NCBI GenBank assembly: GCA_009996515.1
Contig: JAACZV010000016.1
Location: 1 to 64,000, forward strand
Origin: Comamonadaceae bacterium
Lineage (GTDB): Bacteria; Pseudomonadota; Gammaproteobacteria; Burkholderiales; Burkholderiaceae_C
DNA: 64,000 bases
Direction of reading: 5' to 3'
The position numbers were made by a program, and so were the translations under genes. Below, one piece after another: positions 8,258-17,674 of this stretch (the first letter of the stretch is position 1; every line of letters begins with the position of its first letter). A model generated the notes under the pieces. That model saw nothing but the letters and a program-made list of their open reading frames with translations, was not told the DNA's origin and did not search any database.

Positions 8258-9361
8258 TCAGGAAGCGGGGCCGCCCGCCCCGCCCTCGGCGGGATCGGCC
8301 GCGACGGTGCGGTTGCGGCCGGCACGCTTGGCGTCGTAGACGGCCCGGTCGGCCGCCTGCAGCAACTCGGCAAAGCTGGTCGCGCCGGGCGGCAGCATGG
8401 CCAGGCCCACGGACAGCGTCGCACCGACCGTGCCGCCGTCCGGCGTGATGAAGGGCGCCTCCTGCACCAGCAGCCGGATGCGCTCGGCGACCTCGCAGGC
8501 CCCGGCCAGGTCGGTACGCGGCAGCAACACGACGAATTCCTCGCCGCCATAGCGCGCGGCCAGATCGCCGGTGCGCAGCGAGCGCTGGATCAGGCCACCC
8601 ACCTGGCGCAGCACCTCGTCGCCGGCGGGATGGCCGTGGCGGTCGTTGATGGCCTTGAAATGGTCGATGTCCAGGAACAGGCAGGCCAGCGGGTAGCGAT
8701 GCCGCACGGCCTGGCTGAACTCGATGAGGCTGCGGTGGTCGAAGTAGCGGCGGTTGTGCACGCCGGTCAGGCCGTCCGTCATGCCGGCGCGGCGCAGCCG
8801 CTCGCGGTTGAGCATGCTTTCGATGCTGACGGCGGCAATGGCCGCGAGGCGGTCCAGGAACTTGGTGCCCGAGGCAGTGTCGTAGCGCTGCGGATCGCCG
8901 GAGCCCAGGTGCAGGCTGCCGATCAGCAGGCCCTGGCGTATCAGCGGCAGCAGCGCCGCGGAGCGCACGCCGGCCCGGGCGTCGAAGGCCTGGGCCAGCA
9001 GGGCCTCGTCGGCCCCCGGGCCGATCAGGCGGGTCGTGCGCGCGGCGCCGAACAAGTCCTTCAGCGGCCCATGGTCGTCCAGCAACCGGGGCGCCCGGGC
9101 CATGGGCAGGGCGGGCAGCGCGCGGCGCAGTTCCTCGTCCGGGTCCAGCAGCCACAGCTCGGCGGCGTCCAGGCCGAAGTCGGCGCGGCAGTCGACCAGC
9201 AGCAGGTTGACCAATTCCTCCATGGAGCTGACCGCGATGAGGCGGCGCTCCAGCGCGTCGAAGCGGTCCAGCTTGCGCTCGTTGGCCGTCGCGGCTTCCA
9301 GCAGCGACTGCAGCTGGCGGCGCAGTTCCTGGACCTGGGCTTGAGGGTTGGGCGCGTTCAT
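8258..9361 (-). CDS. GAF-like sensor diguanylate cyclase (GGDEF)
   Basis: This 367-residue soluble protein has an N-terminal coiled coil (residues 1-40) and a GAF or DUF484-like sensory domain (about 40-190, with AELWLLDPDEELRRALP). A C-terminal GGDEF domain starts at GMTDGLTGVHNRRYF. The catalytic motif GGEEF is intact, and an RTGD inhibitory site lies five residues upstream, so it is probably an active, feedback-inhibited cyclase. No membrane helix is seen. The start ATG overlaps the stop of the pseudouridine synthase gene upstream, so the two are likely co-transcribed. Confidence 0.92.
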   Translation of the reverse strand: MNAPNPQAQVQELRRQLQSLLEAATANERKLDRFDALERRLIAVSSMEELVNLLLVDCRADFGLDAAELWLLDPDEELRRALPALPMARAPRLLDDHGPLKDLFGAARTTRLIGPGADEALLAQAFDARAGVRSAALLPLIRQGLLIGSLHLGSGDPQRYDTASGTKFLDRLAAIAAVSIESMLNRERLRRAGMTDGLTGVHNRRYFDHRSLIEFSQAVRHRYPLACLFLDIDHFKAINDRHGHPAGDEVLRQVGGLIQRSLRTGDLAARYGGEEFVVLLPRTDLAGACEVAERIRLLVQEAPFITPDGGTVGATLSVGLAMLPPGATSFAELLQAADRAVYDAKRAGRNRTVAADPAEGGAGGPAS

Positions 9362-10263
9362 GACGGCGCGATTGTGAGGGCGGCGCGCTCGAAACGGCGT
9401 GGCAGGCCCGTGACGGGGTCGGTGAAGGCGATCGCGCGCGCCAGCAGCTGCAGCGGCGCGTCGAAGCGCGGCGGCAGCTCCTGCGGCTGCAGCCGCGGGT
9501 AGATGCGGTCGCCGACCAGCGGCAGGCCGATGGCGCTCATCTGCGCGCGCAGCTGGTGCTTGACGCCGCTGCGCGGGCGCAGCTCGTAGCGCGCCAGGCC
9601 GGCGCCGACGGCCTCGACGAGGTCCACCCAGGTCTCGGCATTGGGCGCGCCGTCCACGGCCTGCATCTGCATGAAGGCCTCGCCCTCGCGCTCCACCAGC
9701 CGGTGCGTCAGCACGCGCGGCCAGGGGCCGGCGCCGGCGGGGGCGACGGCCTCGTAGACCTTGTCGACGGCGCGGTCGCGGAACAGCGCCTGGTAGGCCC
9801 CGCGCTCGGCCGCGCGCAGGCTGAACACGACCAGGCCGGCCGTCTCGCGGTCCAGGCGGTGGATGGGGCTGAGCTCGGCCAGGCCGGTGGCGCGGCGCAG
9901 CCGCGTCAGCAGCGTCTGCTGCACATAGGCGCCGCCGGGCGTGACGGGCAGGAAATGCGGCTTGTCGGCCACCAGCAGGTGCTCGTCCTGGAAGACGATG
10001 CGCGCCTCGAACGGGATCTCGGGCTCGGCCTCGAGCCGGCGCCAGTAGAAGACGCGGCGCTGCGGCCGGTAGGCCTCGCCGGCCGGCCGGCCCGCCTCGT
10101 CGACCACCTCGCCGCGGGCGATGCGCTCGGCCCAGTCGCTCACCCTGGGCAGGCGCTGGGCGAGGAATTCGGCCAGCGTGGCCCAGGGGCCGGGCGGGCA
10201 GAACAAGGCGCTGGCGCCGACGCCGTCGCGCAGCGGCAGCGCGGGCTTGGGCGGGCGGCTCAT
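9358..10263 (-). CDS. RluA-family RNA pseudouridine synthase
   Basis: The 301-residue enzyme would isomerise uridine to pseudouridine in rRNA or tRNA. The catalytic motif HRLDRETAGLVVF contains the family's essential Asp. Other family marks are the preceding LLVADKPHFLPVTPGG and the later SGVKHQLRAQMSAIGLPLVGD. The N-terminal extension (WAERIARGEVV) resembles an S4-like segment. Length and motifs place it near the RluA/RluC/TruC group, but the exact RNA target is not readable. The stop overlaps the start of the following GGDEF gene. Confidence 0.9.
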   Translation of the reverse strand: MSRPPKPALPLRDGVGASALFCPPGPWATLAEFLAQRLPRVSDWAERIARGEVVDEAGRPAGEAYRPQRRVFYWRRLEAEPEIPFEARIVFQDEHLLVADKPHFLPVTPGGAYVQQTLLTRLRRATGLAELSPIHRLDRETAGLVVFSLRAAERGAYQALFRDRAVDKVYEAVAPAGAGPWPRVLTHRLVEREGEAFMQMQAVDGAPNAETWVDLVEAVGAGLARYELRPRSGVKHQLRAQMSAIGLPLVGDRIYPRLQPQELPPRFDAPLQLLARAIAFTDPVTGLPRRFERAALTIAPS

Positions 10264-10303
10264 GCGGCGCGCCGCAGCACCGGGGCCGGCACGGCAGTCG
10301 GGC

Positions 10304-11605
10304 TCAGTCGCCTTCCACCCACTCCATGCGCGCGCCCAGCTGGCCGATGTTCTCGACGAAGTTGGGGTGGGCGCGGCGGATGGGCGTCGCGTTGCGGATC
10401 ACGCTCTTGCCGGGGATGCTGGCCGCCACCATCAGCAGCGCGATGGCGACGCGGATGATGTAGGGGCTCTCGACCTCGGCCGGGGAGAGCGGCTTGCCGC
10501 CGAAGGTGATCATGCGGTGCGGGTCGCTCAGGAAGGCATGGGCGCCGAACTTGGCCAGCTCCGAGGTCCAGCCCATCGCGCCGTCGTAGACCTTGTTCCA
10601 GAACATCACGCTGCCCTCGGCCTTGACGCCCAGGGCCACGAAGATGGGCAGCAGGTCCACCGGCACATAAGGCCAGGGCGCGGCCTCGACCTTCTGCAGG
10701 ATGTTGCGCGTGAAGGGCTCCTTGACCTTCAGCGGGCCGCTGGTCTGCACGCTGCTCCAGCCGCCCTCGTGATGGACATGCACGCCGAACTTGGCGAAGG
10801 TGCGGTCCAGCAGCGGGAACATCTCCGGCGCGCCGTTCTTGACCTGCACGTTGCCGCCGGTGATGGCGCCCAGCGCCAGGAAGGTGACGATCTCGTGGAA
10901 GTCCTCGGTGAAGGTGTAGTCGGCGCAACCCAGCGCGTCGACGCCGGTGATCTTCAGCTTGGACGTGCCGTGGCCCTCGATCTTGGCGCCCAGCAGCGAC
11001 ATGAAGTTGCAGAACTCCTGCACATGCGGCTCGCTGGCGGCGTTGGTCAGCGTGGACACACCGTCGGCCAGCGCGGCGCACAGCACGAAGTTCTCGGTCG
11101 TCGTGACGGAGGCGTAGTCGGTCCAGTGGGCGTTGGCCGTCAGCGGGCGGTGCACGCGCAGGATCAGGCCGTCGGGCAGGCGCTCCACCTGGGCGCCGAA
11201 GCGCTCGAACACCTCCACATGCGGGTCGATCTCGCGCGCGCCCAGCGTGCAGCCCTTGACGTCGTCCTCGATGCGGGCGGCGCCGAAGCGGGCCATCAGC
11301 CCGGGCACCAGCATGATGGAGGAGCGCATCTCCTCGGGCAGCCGGTCGACGTTGGGGTCGAAGCGGGTGTGCTCGTGGTGCACGTCCAGGATGCCGGTCT
11401 TGAAGTCCAGCTCCACATGCGAGCCCAGCTTGCGGAAGACCTCGACGATCTTCTTCACGTCGGTGATCTCGGGCACGCCGCGCAGTCGCACGGGCTGCCG
11501 GGTCAGCAGCGTGGCGCAGAGGATGGGCAGGACGGCGTTCTTGTTGGCCGAGGGGGTGATGCGGCCCGAGAGAGGCGTGCCGCCGTGGACGATCAGATGG
11601 GACAT
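10304..11605 (-). CDS. MurA-like UDP-GlcNAc enolpyruvyl transferase, divergent paralogue
   Basis: The 433-residue protein has the EPT fold of MurA, which transfers enolpyruvate from PEP to UDP-N-acetylglucosamine in peptidoglycan synthesis. K22 and N23 (SANKNAVLPIL) and the PEP-reactive cysteine (C119 in VKGCTLGAREID) are present. Other positions differ from E. coli MurA as I recall it. The C-terminal RGYE-type arginine region is replaced by RRAHPNF, the NRF region reads NKVYDGAMGW, and RSSIMLVPGL replaces the usual sequence before the cysteine. The gene is not next to his or other murein genes. It may be a second copy with altered substrate; the start at 11605 is the first sensible ATG. Confidence 0.82.
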   Translation of the reverse strand: MSHLIVHGGTPLSGRITPSANKNAVLPILCATLLTRQPVRLRGVPEITDVKKIVEVFRKLGSHVELDFKTGILDVHHEHTRFDPNVDRLPEEMRSSIMLVPGLMARFGAARIEDDVKGCTLGAREIDPHVEVFERFGAQVERLPDGLILRVHRPLTANAHWTDYASVTTTENFVLCAALADGVSTLTNAASEPHVQEFCNFMSLLGAKIEGHGTSKLKITGVDALGCADYTFTEDFHEIVTFLALGAITGGNVQVKNGAPEMFPLLDRTFAKFGVHVHHEGGWSSVQTSGPLKVKEPFTRNILQKVEAAPWPYVPVDLLPIFVALGVKAEGSVMFWNKVYDGAMGWTSELAKFGAHAFLSDPHRMITFGGKPLSPAEVESPYIIRVAIALLMVAASIPGKSVIRNATPIRRAHPNFVENIGQLGARMEWVEGD

Positions 11606-11675
11606 GGGTGCAGGCTCGATGCGAGGCCACGATTGTCGGGCCTGGCCGAAAGCCGCGGCGTTTGTTCGGGAAACA

Positions 11676-12473
11676 TCAGGTTTCAGGGTCCAGCCGGCGT
11701 GCCCGCGCCAGCCGCCAGGCGTCTTCGGGCGCGGTGAACACGGCTTCGGCCGTCGTGCCGGTCTCGCGCGCGGCGGCGTCGATGGCGATGCGCTTGTCGA
11801 ACACATAGCACTCGCCCTGCCAGTCCTGCGCCGCGTCCGCGGGGAAGGCCTCGAGGTAGTTCAGGATGCCACCGTCCAGCTGGGCCACCTTCAGCCCCTG
11901 GGCCTGCATCCAGGCCGCCGTCTTCTCGCAGCGGATGCCGCCGGTGCAGTACATCGCCACCGTCTTGCCCCGCCAGGCGTCGCGCTGCGCCTCGACATAG
12001 GCCGGGAAATCGCGGAAATGCGCCACGCCGGGATCGATGGCGCCGCGAAACCGACCCAGCTTGAACTCGAAGCTGTTGCGGTTGTCCAGCACCACGGTGT
12101 CGGGCTCGTCCAGCAGCTCGCGCCAGCGCTGCGGGCTGACATGGGTGTCGGCCGCGGCCTGACCGCTGACGCCGGGCACGCCGAAGGCGACGATCTCGCG
12201 CTTGACGCTGACCTTGAAGCGGCTGAAGGGCCGGCGCTCGCAGACGTTGTGCTTGAAGTGCAGGCCGGCGAAGCCCGGACTGGCCTGCAGTTCGGACTCG
12301 AAGGCCCGGACCGCGTCGGCCTCGCCCGCGATGGCCGCGCTCAGGCCTTCCCGGGCCACCAGCACGACGCCGCCCAGGCCGCACGCAGCGCCGCGCTCGC
12401 GCAGCCAGGCGGCGAGGGCGTCGGGGTCGGCCAGCGGCGTGAAGCGGTAGAAAGAGCTGTGAAGCAGAGACAT
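11676..12473 (-). CDS. trhO: tRNA uridine(34) hydroxylase TrhO (rhodanese-like)
   Basis: This 265-residue protein matches the YceA/TrhO family, which hydroxylates U34 of tRNA as the first step to (m)cmo5U. The N-terminal part is an acylphosphatase-like/UPF0176 domain (about residues 1-95). It is followed by a rhodanese domain with VVLDNRNSFEFKLGRF and the active loop YCTGGIRCEK, which carries the catalytic cysteine. Both halves and the length are right for the family. The gene ends 70 bases before murA on the same strand. Confidence 0.93.
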   Translation of the reverse strand: MSLLHSSFYRFTPLADPDALAAWLRERGAACGLGGVVLVAREGLSAAIAGEADAVRAFESELQASPGFAGLHFKHNVCERRPFSRFKVSVKREIVAFGVPGVSGQAAADTHVSPQRWRELLDEPDTVVLDNRNSFEFKLGRFRGAIDPGVAHFRDFPAYVEAQRDAWRGKTVAMYCTGGIRCEKTAAWMQAQGLKVAQLDGGILNYLEAFPADAAQDWQGECYVFDKRIAIDAAARETGTTAEAVFTAPEDAWRLARARRLDPET

Positions 12474-12556
12474 CGCCCCGGATTGTCCGCGCTGACCCTA
12501 GTCCTGCCACCGGGGGTGCGCTCCTAGAATCCGCGACCCTCCACGGCCCCCATGCC

Positions 12557-13393
12557 ATGTCCGACCGTCTCAAAGTCCTGCCCCAATACCTGATGCCCAA
12601 GCTGGCGCTGACGCGCCTGGCCGGGCATTGCGCGTCCAAGCCCCTGGGCAGGCTGACGACGGCGACGATACGGCGCTTCGTCGCGCGCTACGGCGTCAAC
12701 ATGGCCGAGGCGGCCGAGCCTGACATCACCGCCTACAAGACCTTCAACGACTTCTTCACCCGCGCCCTCAGGCCCGGCGCGCGGCCGCTGGCGGACGCGC
12801 CGCTGATCTGCCCGGTGGATGGCGCCATCAGCCAGGTGGGTCGCATCCAGGGCGAGCAGATCTACCAGGCCAAGGGCCGGAGCTTCACGACGACGGCCCT
12901 GGTGGGCGGCGATGCCGAGCTCGCCGAGCGCTTCCAGGACGGCCTGTTCGCCAACCTCTACCTCAGCCCCAAGGACTACCACCGCATCCACATGCCGGCC
13001 GCCGGGCGGCTGGTGCGCATGGTGCATGTGCCGGGCGAGCTGTTCTCGGTGAACCCGACGACGGCGCGCGGCGTGCCGGGCCTGTTCGCGCGCAACGAGC
13101 GCGTGGTCTGCGTGTTCGACGACGACACGCTGGGCCGCTGGGTGCTGGTGCTGGTGGGCGCCACCATCGTCGGCAGCATGGCGACGGTCTGGCAGGGCCG
13201 GATCAAGCGCAGCGGCCCGGTGCGCGACTGGGACTACGCCCCCGGCGAGGTCGAGCTGGCCCGGGGCGACGAGATGGGCCGCTTCCTGCTGGGCTCCACC
13301 GTGGTCATGCTGTTCGAGAACAGCGGGCTGCAGTTCAACCCGGCCTGGCAGCCCGGCGGCGCCGTGCGCATGGGCGAGTTGATGGCCCGCTGA
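12557..13393 (+). CDS. psd: Phosphatidylserine decarboxylase proenzyme
   Basis: The 278-residue enzyme makes phosphatidylethanolamine from phosphatidylserine at the inner membrane. The LGST self-cleavage motif (Ser247) is present near the C-terminus; cleavage there forms the pyruvoyl cofactor. Asp and His residues of the proposed triad are in CPVDGAISQ and KDYHRIHMP. FNDFFTRALRPGARP is also typical. The length matches bacterial Psd. The gene is divergent from trhO across an 83-base gap that contains TAGAAT at 12525-12530, a possible -10 box; I see no clear -35. Confidence 0.95.
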   Translation: MSDRLKVLPQYLMPKLALTRLAGHCASKPLGRLTTATIRRFVARYGVNMAEAAEPDITAYKTFNDFFTRALRPGARPLADAPLICPVDGAISQVGRIQGEQIYQAKGRSFTTTALVGGDAELAERFQDGLFANLYLSPKDYHRIHMPAAGRLVRMVHVPGELFSVNPTTARGVPGLFARNERVVCVFDDDTLGRWVLVLVGATIVGSMATVWQGRIKRSGPVRDWDYAPGEVELARGDEMGRFLLGSTVVMLFENSGLQFNPAWQPGGAVRMGELMAR

Positions 13394-13400
13394 CGGCCCG

Positions 13401-15665
13401 CTAATCGGCTGCTGACGCCGCGCCCAGCAAGGCGCCCGCGGCCTCCACCTGCAGCGGCCTGGACAGCAGCCAGCCCTGCAGCTGCGTGCAGCCCAGCCGC
13501 TCGACCTCGGCCGCCTGGGCCTCGGTCTCCACGCCCTCCGCCACCACGGCCAGGCCCAGCGCCTCGGCCACCACGCAGGCCGCGCGCACGACGGCGCCGG
13601 CGGAAGGCTCGGGCAGCGGCTCGACCATGCTGCGGTCCAGCTTGAGCGTCGTGATGGGCAGGCGGCGCAGCAGCGTCAGCGAGCTCTGGCCGGTGCCGAA
13701 GTCGTCGAAGGCCACGCCCACGCCTGCCTCGCGCAACCGCGCCAGCTGGGGCAGCACGCGGTCCATGTGCGTCATCGCGGCGGTCTCGGTGATCTCGACC
13801 TCGATCAGCGCCGGGTCCACGCCATGGGCCTGCACCAGGGCCAGCAGCCAGTCGGCGAAGCCGCCATCCTCGAACTGCAGCGGCGACACGTTGACCGCCA
13901 CCGGTACCAGGGCCAGGCCTTGCTGTGCCCAGGCGCGCAGCTGCCGCGCGGCCTGGCGCAGGATCAGGGCGCCCAGCGGCACGATCTGGCCGGTGCGCTC
14001 GGCCGCGGGGATGAAGTCGAGCGGGCTGATGCGGCCGCGGCCGGGCCGCTGCCAGCGCACCAAGGCCTCGAAGCCGGCCAGCCGCCGCGTGCCGGCCGCG
14101 AACTTGGGCTGGTAGTCCAGCTGGAACTCCTCGCGCTCGATGGCAGCGGCCAGCGCCTGCTCGATCTCCAGCAGGCCACCCGCGCCCGCCGCCATGCCGG
14201 GCTGGTAGGCGACGACGGCGGCGCCGGCCAGCTGCTTGGCCCGGTGCATGGCCACGTCGGCGGCGCGCAGCAGGGCCGCGCCGTCCGGGCCATGGGCCGG
14301 GAAGCGCGCGATGCCCACCGACAGGTGCACATAGAGCGCGCGGTGGCCGACGACGAAGGGCGCGTTCATCAGCGCCAGCAGGCGCTGGCCGGCCAGCAGC
14401 GCGGCCGCCTCGTCGTCCACGCCCGGCTGCAGCAGCAGGAACTGGTCCTCGCCCAGGCGCGCGACCAGGGCGCCGCTCGGCTGCGCCTCGCGCAGCCGAG
14501 CGGCGATGGCCTGCAGCAAGGCGTCGCCCGTTTCATGGCCCAGGCTTTCGTTGACGAGCTGGAAGCGGTCCAGGTCGGCCGACAGCAGCGCGAAGCCCGG
14601 GCTGCCGGGCGCCGTCAGCTCGGCCAGGCGGGCCAGCGCGGCATGGCGGTTGGGCAGGTCGGTCAGCTCGTCGTGCAGGGCCTGGCGGCGCAAGGCCTCG
14701 GTGGCGCGATGGCGTTCGGTGTCGTCCAGCATCAGCACCAGCACGGCCGGGCCGCCCTCCCATTCGGTGTAGCTGGAGCTGCCGCGCACATAGATGAGGC
14801 TGCCGTCGCGCCGATAGCGCTCGCCCTCCCAGGCGATGAAGCCGGTGCGGTCCTGCATCAGGCGCTCGTAGCGCTCCCGCGCGGCGCCGACATCGGCCGG
14901 CGCCATCATGCGGTAGGTGTCCAGCTCGCCGCCGACATGGTCGAAGCCGAACATCGTCAGCGCGGCCGGATTCGCGTAGAGCGTGCGGCCGTCGCGCAGC
15001 ACCGCCAGGCCTTGCATGGAGCGCTCGTAGAGCTGGCGCAGCCTGGCGTTGGAACGCTCCTTCTCCTGGTGGGCCCGGCGCACCGACAGCAGCATCAGCG
15101 CCAGCGCCAGCCCCATCTGCACATAGGTACCGAAGAAATGCGTCAGCGAGGAGCGGGCCAGCGGGTCCAGCACCGGGCCGCTGAGATGCACCAGGCCCGA
15201 GGCGACGAAGCAGGCCGCGACCAGGCGCTCGCCGCGCGCGCCGCCGCGCCACAGCCAGGCCGCCGCCAGCCAGGCGCCGCCCGTCAGGATCAACGCCGCC
15301 GCGATGATGGCGAACTGCTGCTTCAGCAGCGCCAGCGCGAGGATGACGCCCAGCAGGGCCGCGAACAGCGGCGCATTGCGCCGCCAGCGCCAGGGGCGGC
15401 CGCTGTAATGCGCGGCGCCGGCCAGCTGCAGCGCCAGCGACGCGATGATGCAGACCGTCGCGACGGTGGCCTGCAGCTTGTAGCGCAGCGACTGGGTGTC
15501 GACGGGCACCAGGGCCACGCCCAGCGCCAGCCCGGCGGCCAGCAGCATATGGCTCCAGCCCCAATCGCGGATGTGGGGATGGCCGGGCTCCAGCCGGGCC
15601 AGCACCAGCAGCGCCAGGCCCAGCATGGCGATCAGACTGCTGCTGATCAGGAGGATGCCGGTCAT
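13401..15665 (-). CDS. Membrane PAS-GGDEF-EAL cyclic di-GMP phosphodiesterase
   Basis: The 754-residue protein has about seven N-terminal hydrophobic helices (residues 1-195), a PAS domain (about 210-325), a GGDEF-type domain and a C-terminal EAL domain. The GGDEF motif is degenerate (LGEDQF), so synthase activity is unlikely. The EAL domain keeps its metal and catalytic residues: FEALVRW, NVSPLQF, EITE, DDFGTG, LKLD and EGVET. The protein therefore most likely hydrolyses cyclic di-GMP, with the degenerate GGDEF as a possible GTP sensor. It converges on psd with a 7-base gap. Confidence 0.92.
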   Translation of the reverse strand: MTGILLISSSLIAMLGLALLVLARLEPGHPHIRDWGWSHMLLAAGLALGVALVPVDTQSLRYKLQATVATVCIIASLALQLAGAAHYSGRPWRWRRNAPLFAALLGVILALALLKQQFAIIAAALILTGGAWLAAAWLWRGGARGERLVAACFVASGLVHLSGPVLDPLARSSLTHFFGTYVQMGLALALMLLSVRRAHQEKERSNARLRQLYERSMQGLAVLRDGRTLYANPAALTMFGFDHVGGELDTYRMMAPADVGAARERYERLMQDRTGFIAWEGERYRRDGSLIYVRGSSSYTEWEGGPAVLVLMLDDTERHRATEALRRQALHDELTDLPNRHAALARLAELTAPGSPGFALLSADLDRFQLVNESLGHETGDALLQAIAARLREAQPSGALVARLGEDQFLLLQPGVDDEAAALLAGQRLLALMNAPFVVGHRALYVHLSVGIARFPAHGPDGAALLRAADVAMHRAKQLAGAAVVAYQPGMAAGAGGLLEIEQALAAAIEREEFQLDYQPKFAAGTRRLAGFEALVRWQRPGRGRISPLDFIPAAERTGQIVPLGALILRQAARQLRAWAQQGLALVPVAVNVSPLQFEDGGFADWLLALVQAHGVDPALIEVEITETAAMTHMDRVLPQLARLREAGVGVAFDDFGTGQSSLTLLRRLPITTLKLDRSMVEPLPEPSAGAVVRAACVVAEALGLAVVAEGVETEAQAAEVERLGCTQLQGWLLSRPLQVEAAGALLGAASAAD

Positions 15666-15721
15666 CGCCGCATCCTAGCGAGCCGACCCGGCGGACGGTG
15701 AGGCGCGTCGCGGCCTTGTCG

Positions 15722-17674
15722 TCAGAACTCCGGACGGATGTCACGCGTGACCAACGGCCACCGGTCGCTGCGCCAGGGCGAGGCCGGCAGGCCGGCGCCG
15801 TCGACGAGGTTGGCCTGCAGCGGCGTGTCGGCCCAGGCGTAGCGCACGGCGACGGGCCGCGGCACGGCGTCGCTCCAGACGCGCACGCGGTCGCGGCCGA
15901 CGATCTCCGCCCGGGCCGGCACGAAGCGCTGGTCGGCCCCTGCAACGGCGAAGCCCAGCAGCGGGCCGCCGCCGCGCATGGCCAGGCCGCCCGCCACGTC
16001 GCCGAAGCTCAGCTCGAAGCGGCCGCCGGGCTGCAGGCGGCTGGCCTGCAGCGTCGGGCCCTTGAACGGCAGGCGCCGGCCGTAGGCCTGGGCCAGCGCG
16101 ATGCGGGCCAGGCGCTCGCCCACCGTGCGCTTGTCGCGCGGATGGATGTCGTCGGCATCGCCCACGTCGATGCTGACGGCCATGCCGGTGGCCGGCAGGG
16201 CCAGCGCCTGGCGCTGGGCGTCGCGCAGCTCGGCGAAGGCGCTGCCCTCGGGCAGCGGCGGGCGCGGGCCGTAGGAGGACAGCTGCACGAAGTAGAACGG
16301 CAGCGGGCCACGCAGGCCCTGCTCGCGCCATTGCGACCGCCAGTCCTCGATGAGGCGGGGAAAGGCCTGGGCATAGCGGGCCGCGCGCGGTGCGTTCGTC
16401 TCGCCCTGGTACCAGATGACGCCGCGCGCCGCGAAGGGCGTGAAAGGGCTCACCATGCCGTTGAACAGCAGGCCGGGCAGGTCGTTGGGGCCGGGCTCCT
16501 GCACCGGCTGCAGCGACTCGACGCGGGCCTGCCAGGGACCAGCCAGCGGCAGCGTGCCGGCCGCCGTCTCGAGGCGCAGCAGGGCCGCCGCGCCATGGAA
16601 GCCGCCGTCGCCGCCGGTGTCGGTCACGCGCAGGGCGACGAGGTTGTCGCCCTCGCGCAGCAGGCCGGCCGGCAGCGCATAGACGCGCGGCCGGTCCCAG
16701 CCGCAGGTCTGGCCGACGGGCTGGCCGTTGACGAAGCTCTCGTCGCAGTCGTCCACGAGGCCCAGGTGCAGCGTCGCCGCGCCCGCCGCCTCGGCCGCCG
16801 TCAGCCTGACGTGGCGGCGCAGCCAGACCCGGCCGTCCAGGCCCGGCAGGCCTTGCGCCTCCCAGGCCTGGGGCGCGTTCAGCGTGGGCCAGGCGCGGTC
16901 GTCCAGCCGGGGGTCGGCACCGGCGATGTCGCCCGGTTCGCCGCCCTGGAAGCGGCGCACGCGCTCCAGCAGCCGGTCGCGGCGGCGCTGCACGAAGGCG
17001 GCCGTGTCGGCGGGCATGGCGCGCACCGTGGCGGCCAGCTCCGGGTCCGCCGCCGCGGCGCGCGGGCTGGTCCAGGTCTCGACATGGGTGCCGCCCCAGC
17101 TGAGGTTGAGGATGCCGATGGGGACTTTGACGTCGGCCTGCACGCGGCGCGCGAAATGCCAGGCCACGGCACTGAAGTCGCCGGCCGTCGCCGGGCCGGC
17201 GACATCCCAGCACAGCGGCGGCGCGTCCTGCTGCGGCTGCAGGCTGACGCGGTGCGGCATCTTGGCGTGGCGGATCTGCGCATGCGCGCCGGCCGCGGCG
17301 ATCTCGGCGGCCGCATCGTGGGCATCGGCCAGCCGCCATTCCATGTTGGACTGGCCGGCGGCGATCCAGACATCGCCGATCAACACGTCGTCCAGCCGCA
17401 GCCGTTCAGGCCCGGCACTGACCTGCAGCCGGTGCGGCCCGCCGGCCCGCAGCGGCGCCAGCTCCGCCCGCCAGCGGCCATCGCGATCCGTCAGGGCTTG
17501 CGCGCTGCGGCCGGCCAGCTCCACGCGCACCGACTGGCCCGGCTCGGCGCGGCCCCAGATGCGCAACGGCGCGTCGCGCTGCAGCACCATGTGGTCGGCA
17601 AACACGCCGGCCAGCTCCAGCGCCTGCGCAGCGGTGGAGGCGGCCAGCAGGGCCGCGATCAGGGCGGCACGCAT
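15722..17674 (-). CDS. Secreted sialate O-acetylesterase-type carbohydrate esterase (SGNH)
   Basis: The 650-residue protein has a signal peptide (MRAALIAALLAASTAAQA). The SGNH serine is in AAGQSNMEWRL, later conserved GVIWYQGETN follows, and the Asp/His pair is in DDIHPRDKRTVGERLA. These mark the sialate-O-acetylesterase group of carbohydrate esterases. A galactose-binding-like jelly-roll module is inserted at about residues 270-380 (LGLVDDCDESFVNGQPVG). It would remove acetyl groups from sugars in the periplasm; in this locus the substrate is more likely an acetylated plant or fungal glycan than sialic acid. The start overlaps the GH30 stop (ATGA), and it is the last gene of the leftward operon. 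Confidence 0.87.
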   Translation of the reverse strand: MRAALIAALLAASTAAQALELAGVFADHMVLQRDAPLRIWGRAEPGQSVRVELAGRSAQALTDRDGRWRAELAPLRAGGPHRLQVSAGPERLRLDDVLIGDVWIAAGQSNMEWRLADAHDAAAEIAAAGAHAQIRHAKMPHRVSLQPQQDAPPLCWDVAGPATAGDFSAVAWHFARRVQADVKVPIGILNLSWGGTHVETWTSPRAAAADPELAATVRAMPADTAAFVQRRRDRLLERVRRFQGGEPGDIAGADPRLDDRAWPTLNAPQAWEAQGLPGLDGRVWLRRHVRLTAAEAAGAATLHLGLVDDCDESFVNGQPVGQTCGWDRPRVYALPAGLLREGDNLVALRVTDTGGDGGFHGAAALLRLETAAGTLPLAGPWQARVESLQPVQEPGPNDLPGLLFNGMVSPFTPFAARGVIWYQGETNAPRAARYAQAFPRLIEDWRSQWREQGLRGPLPFYFVQLSSYGPRPPLPEGSAFAELRDAQRQALALPATGMAVSIDVGDADDIHPRDKRTVGERLARIALAQAYGRRLPFKGPTLQASRLQPGGRFELSFGDVAGGLAMRGGGPLLGFAVAGADQRFVPARAEIVGRDRVRVWSDAVPRPVAVRYAWADTPLQANLVDGAGLPASPWRSDRWPLVTRDIRPEF

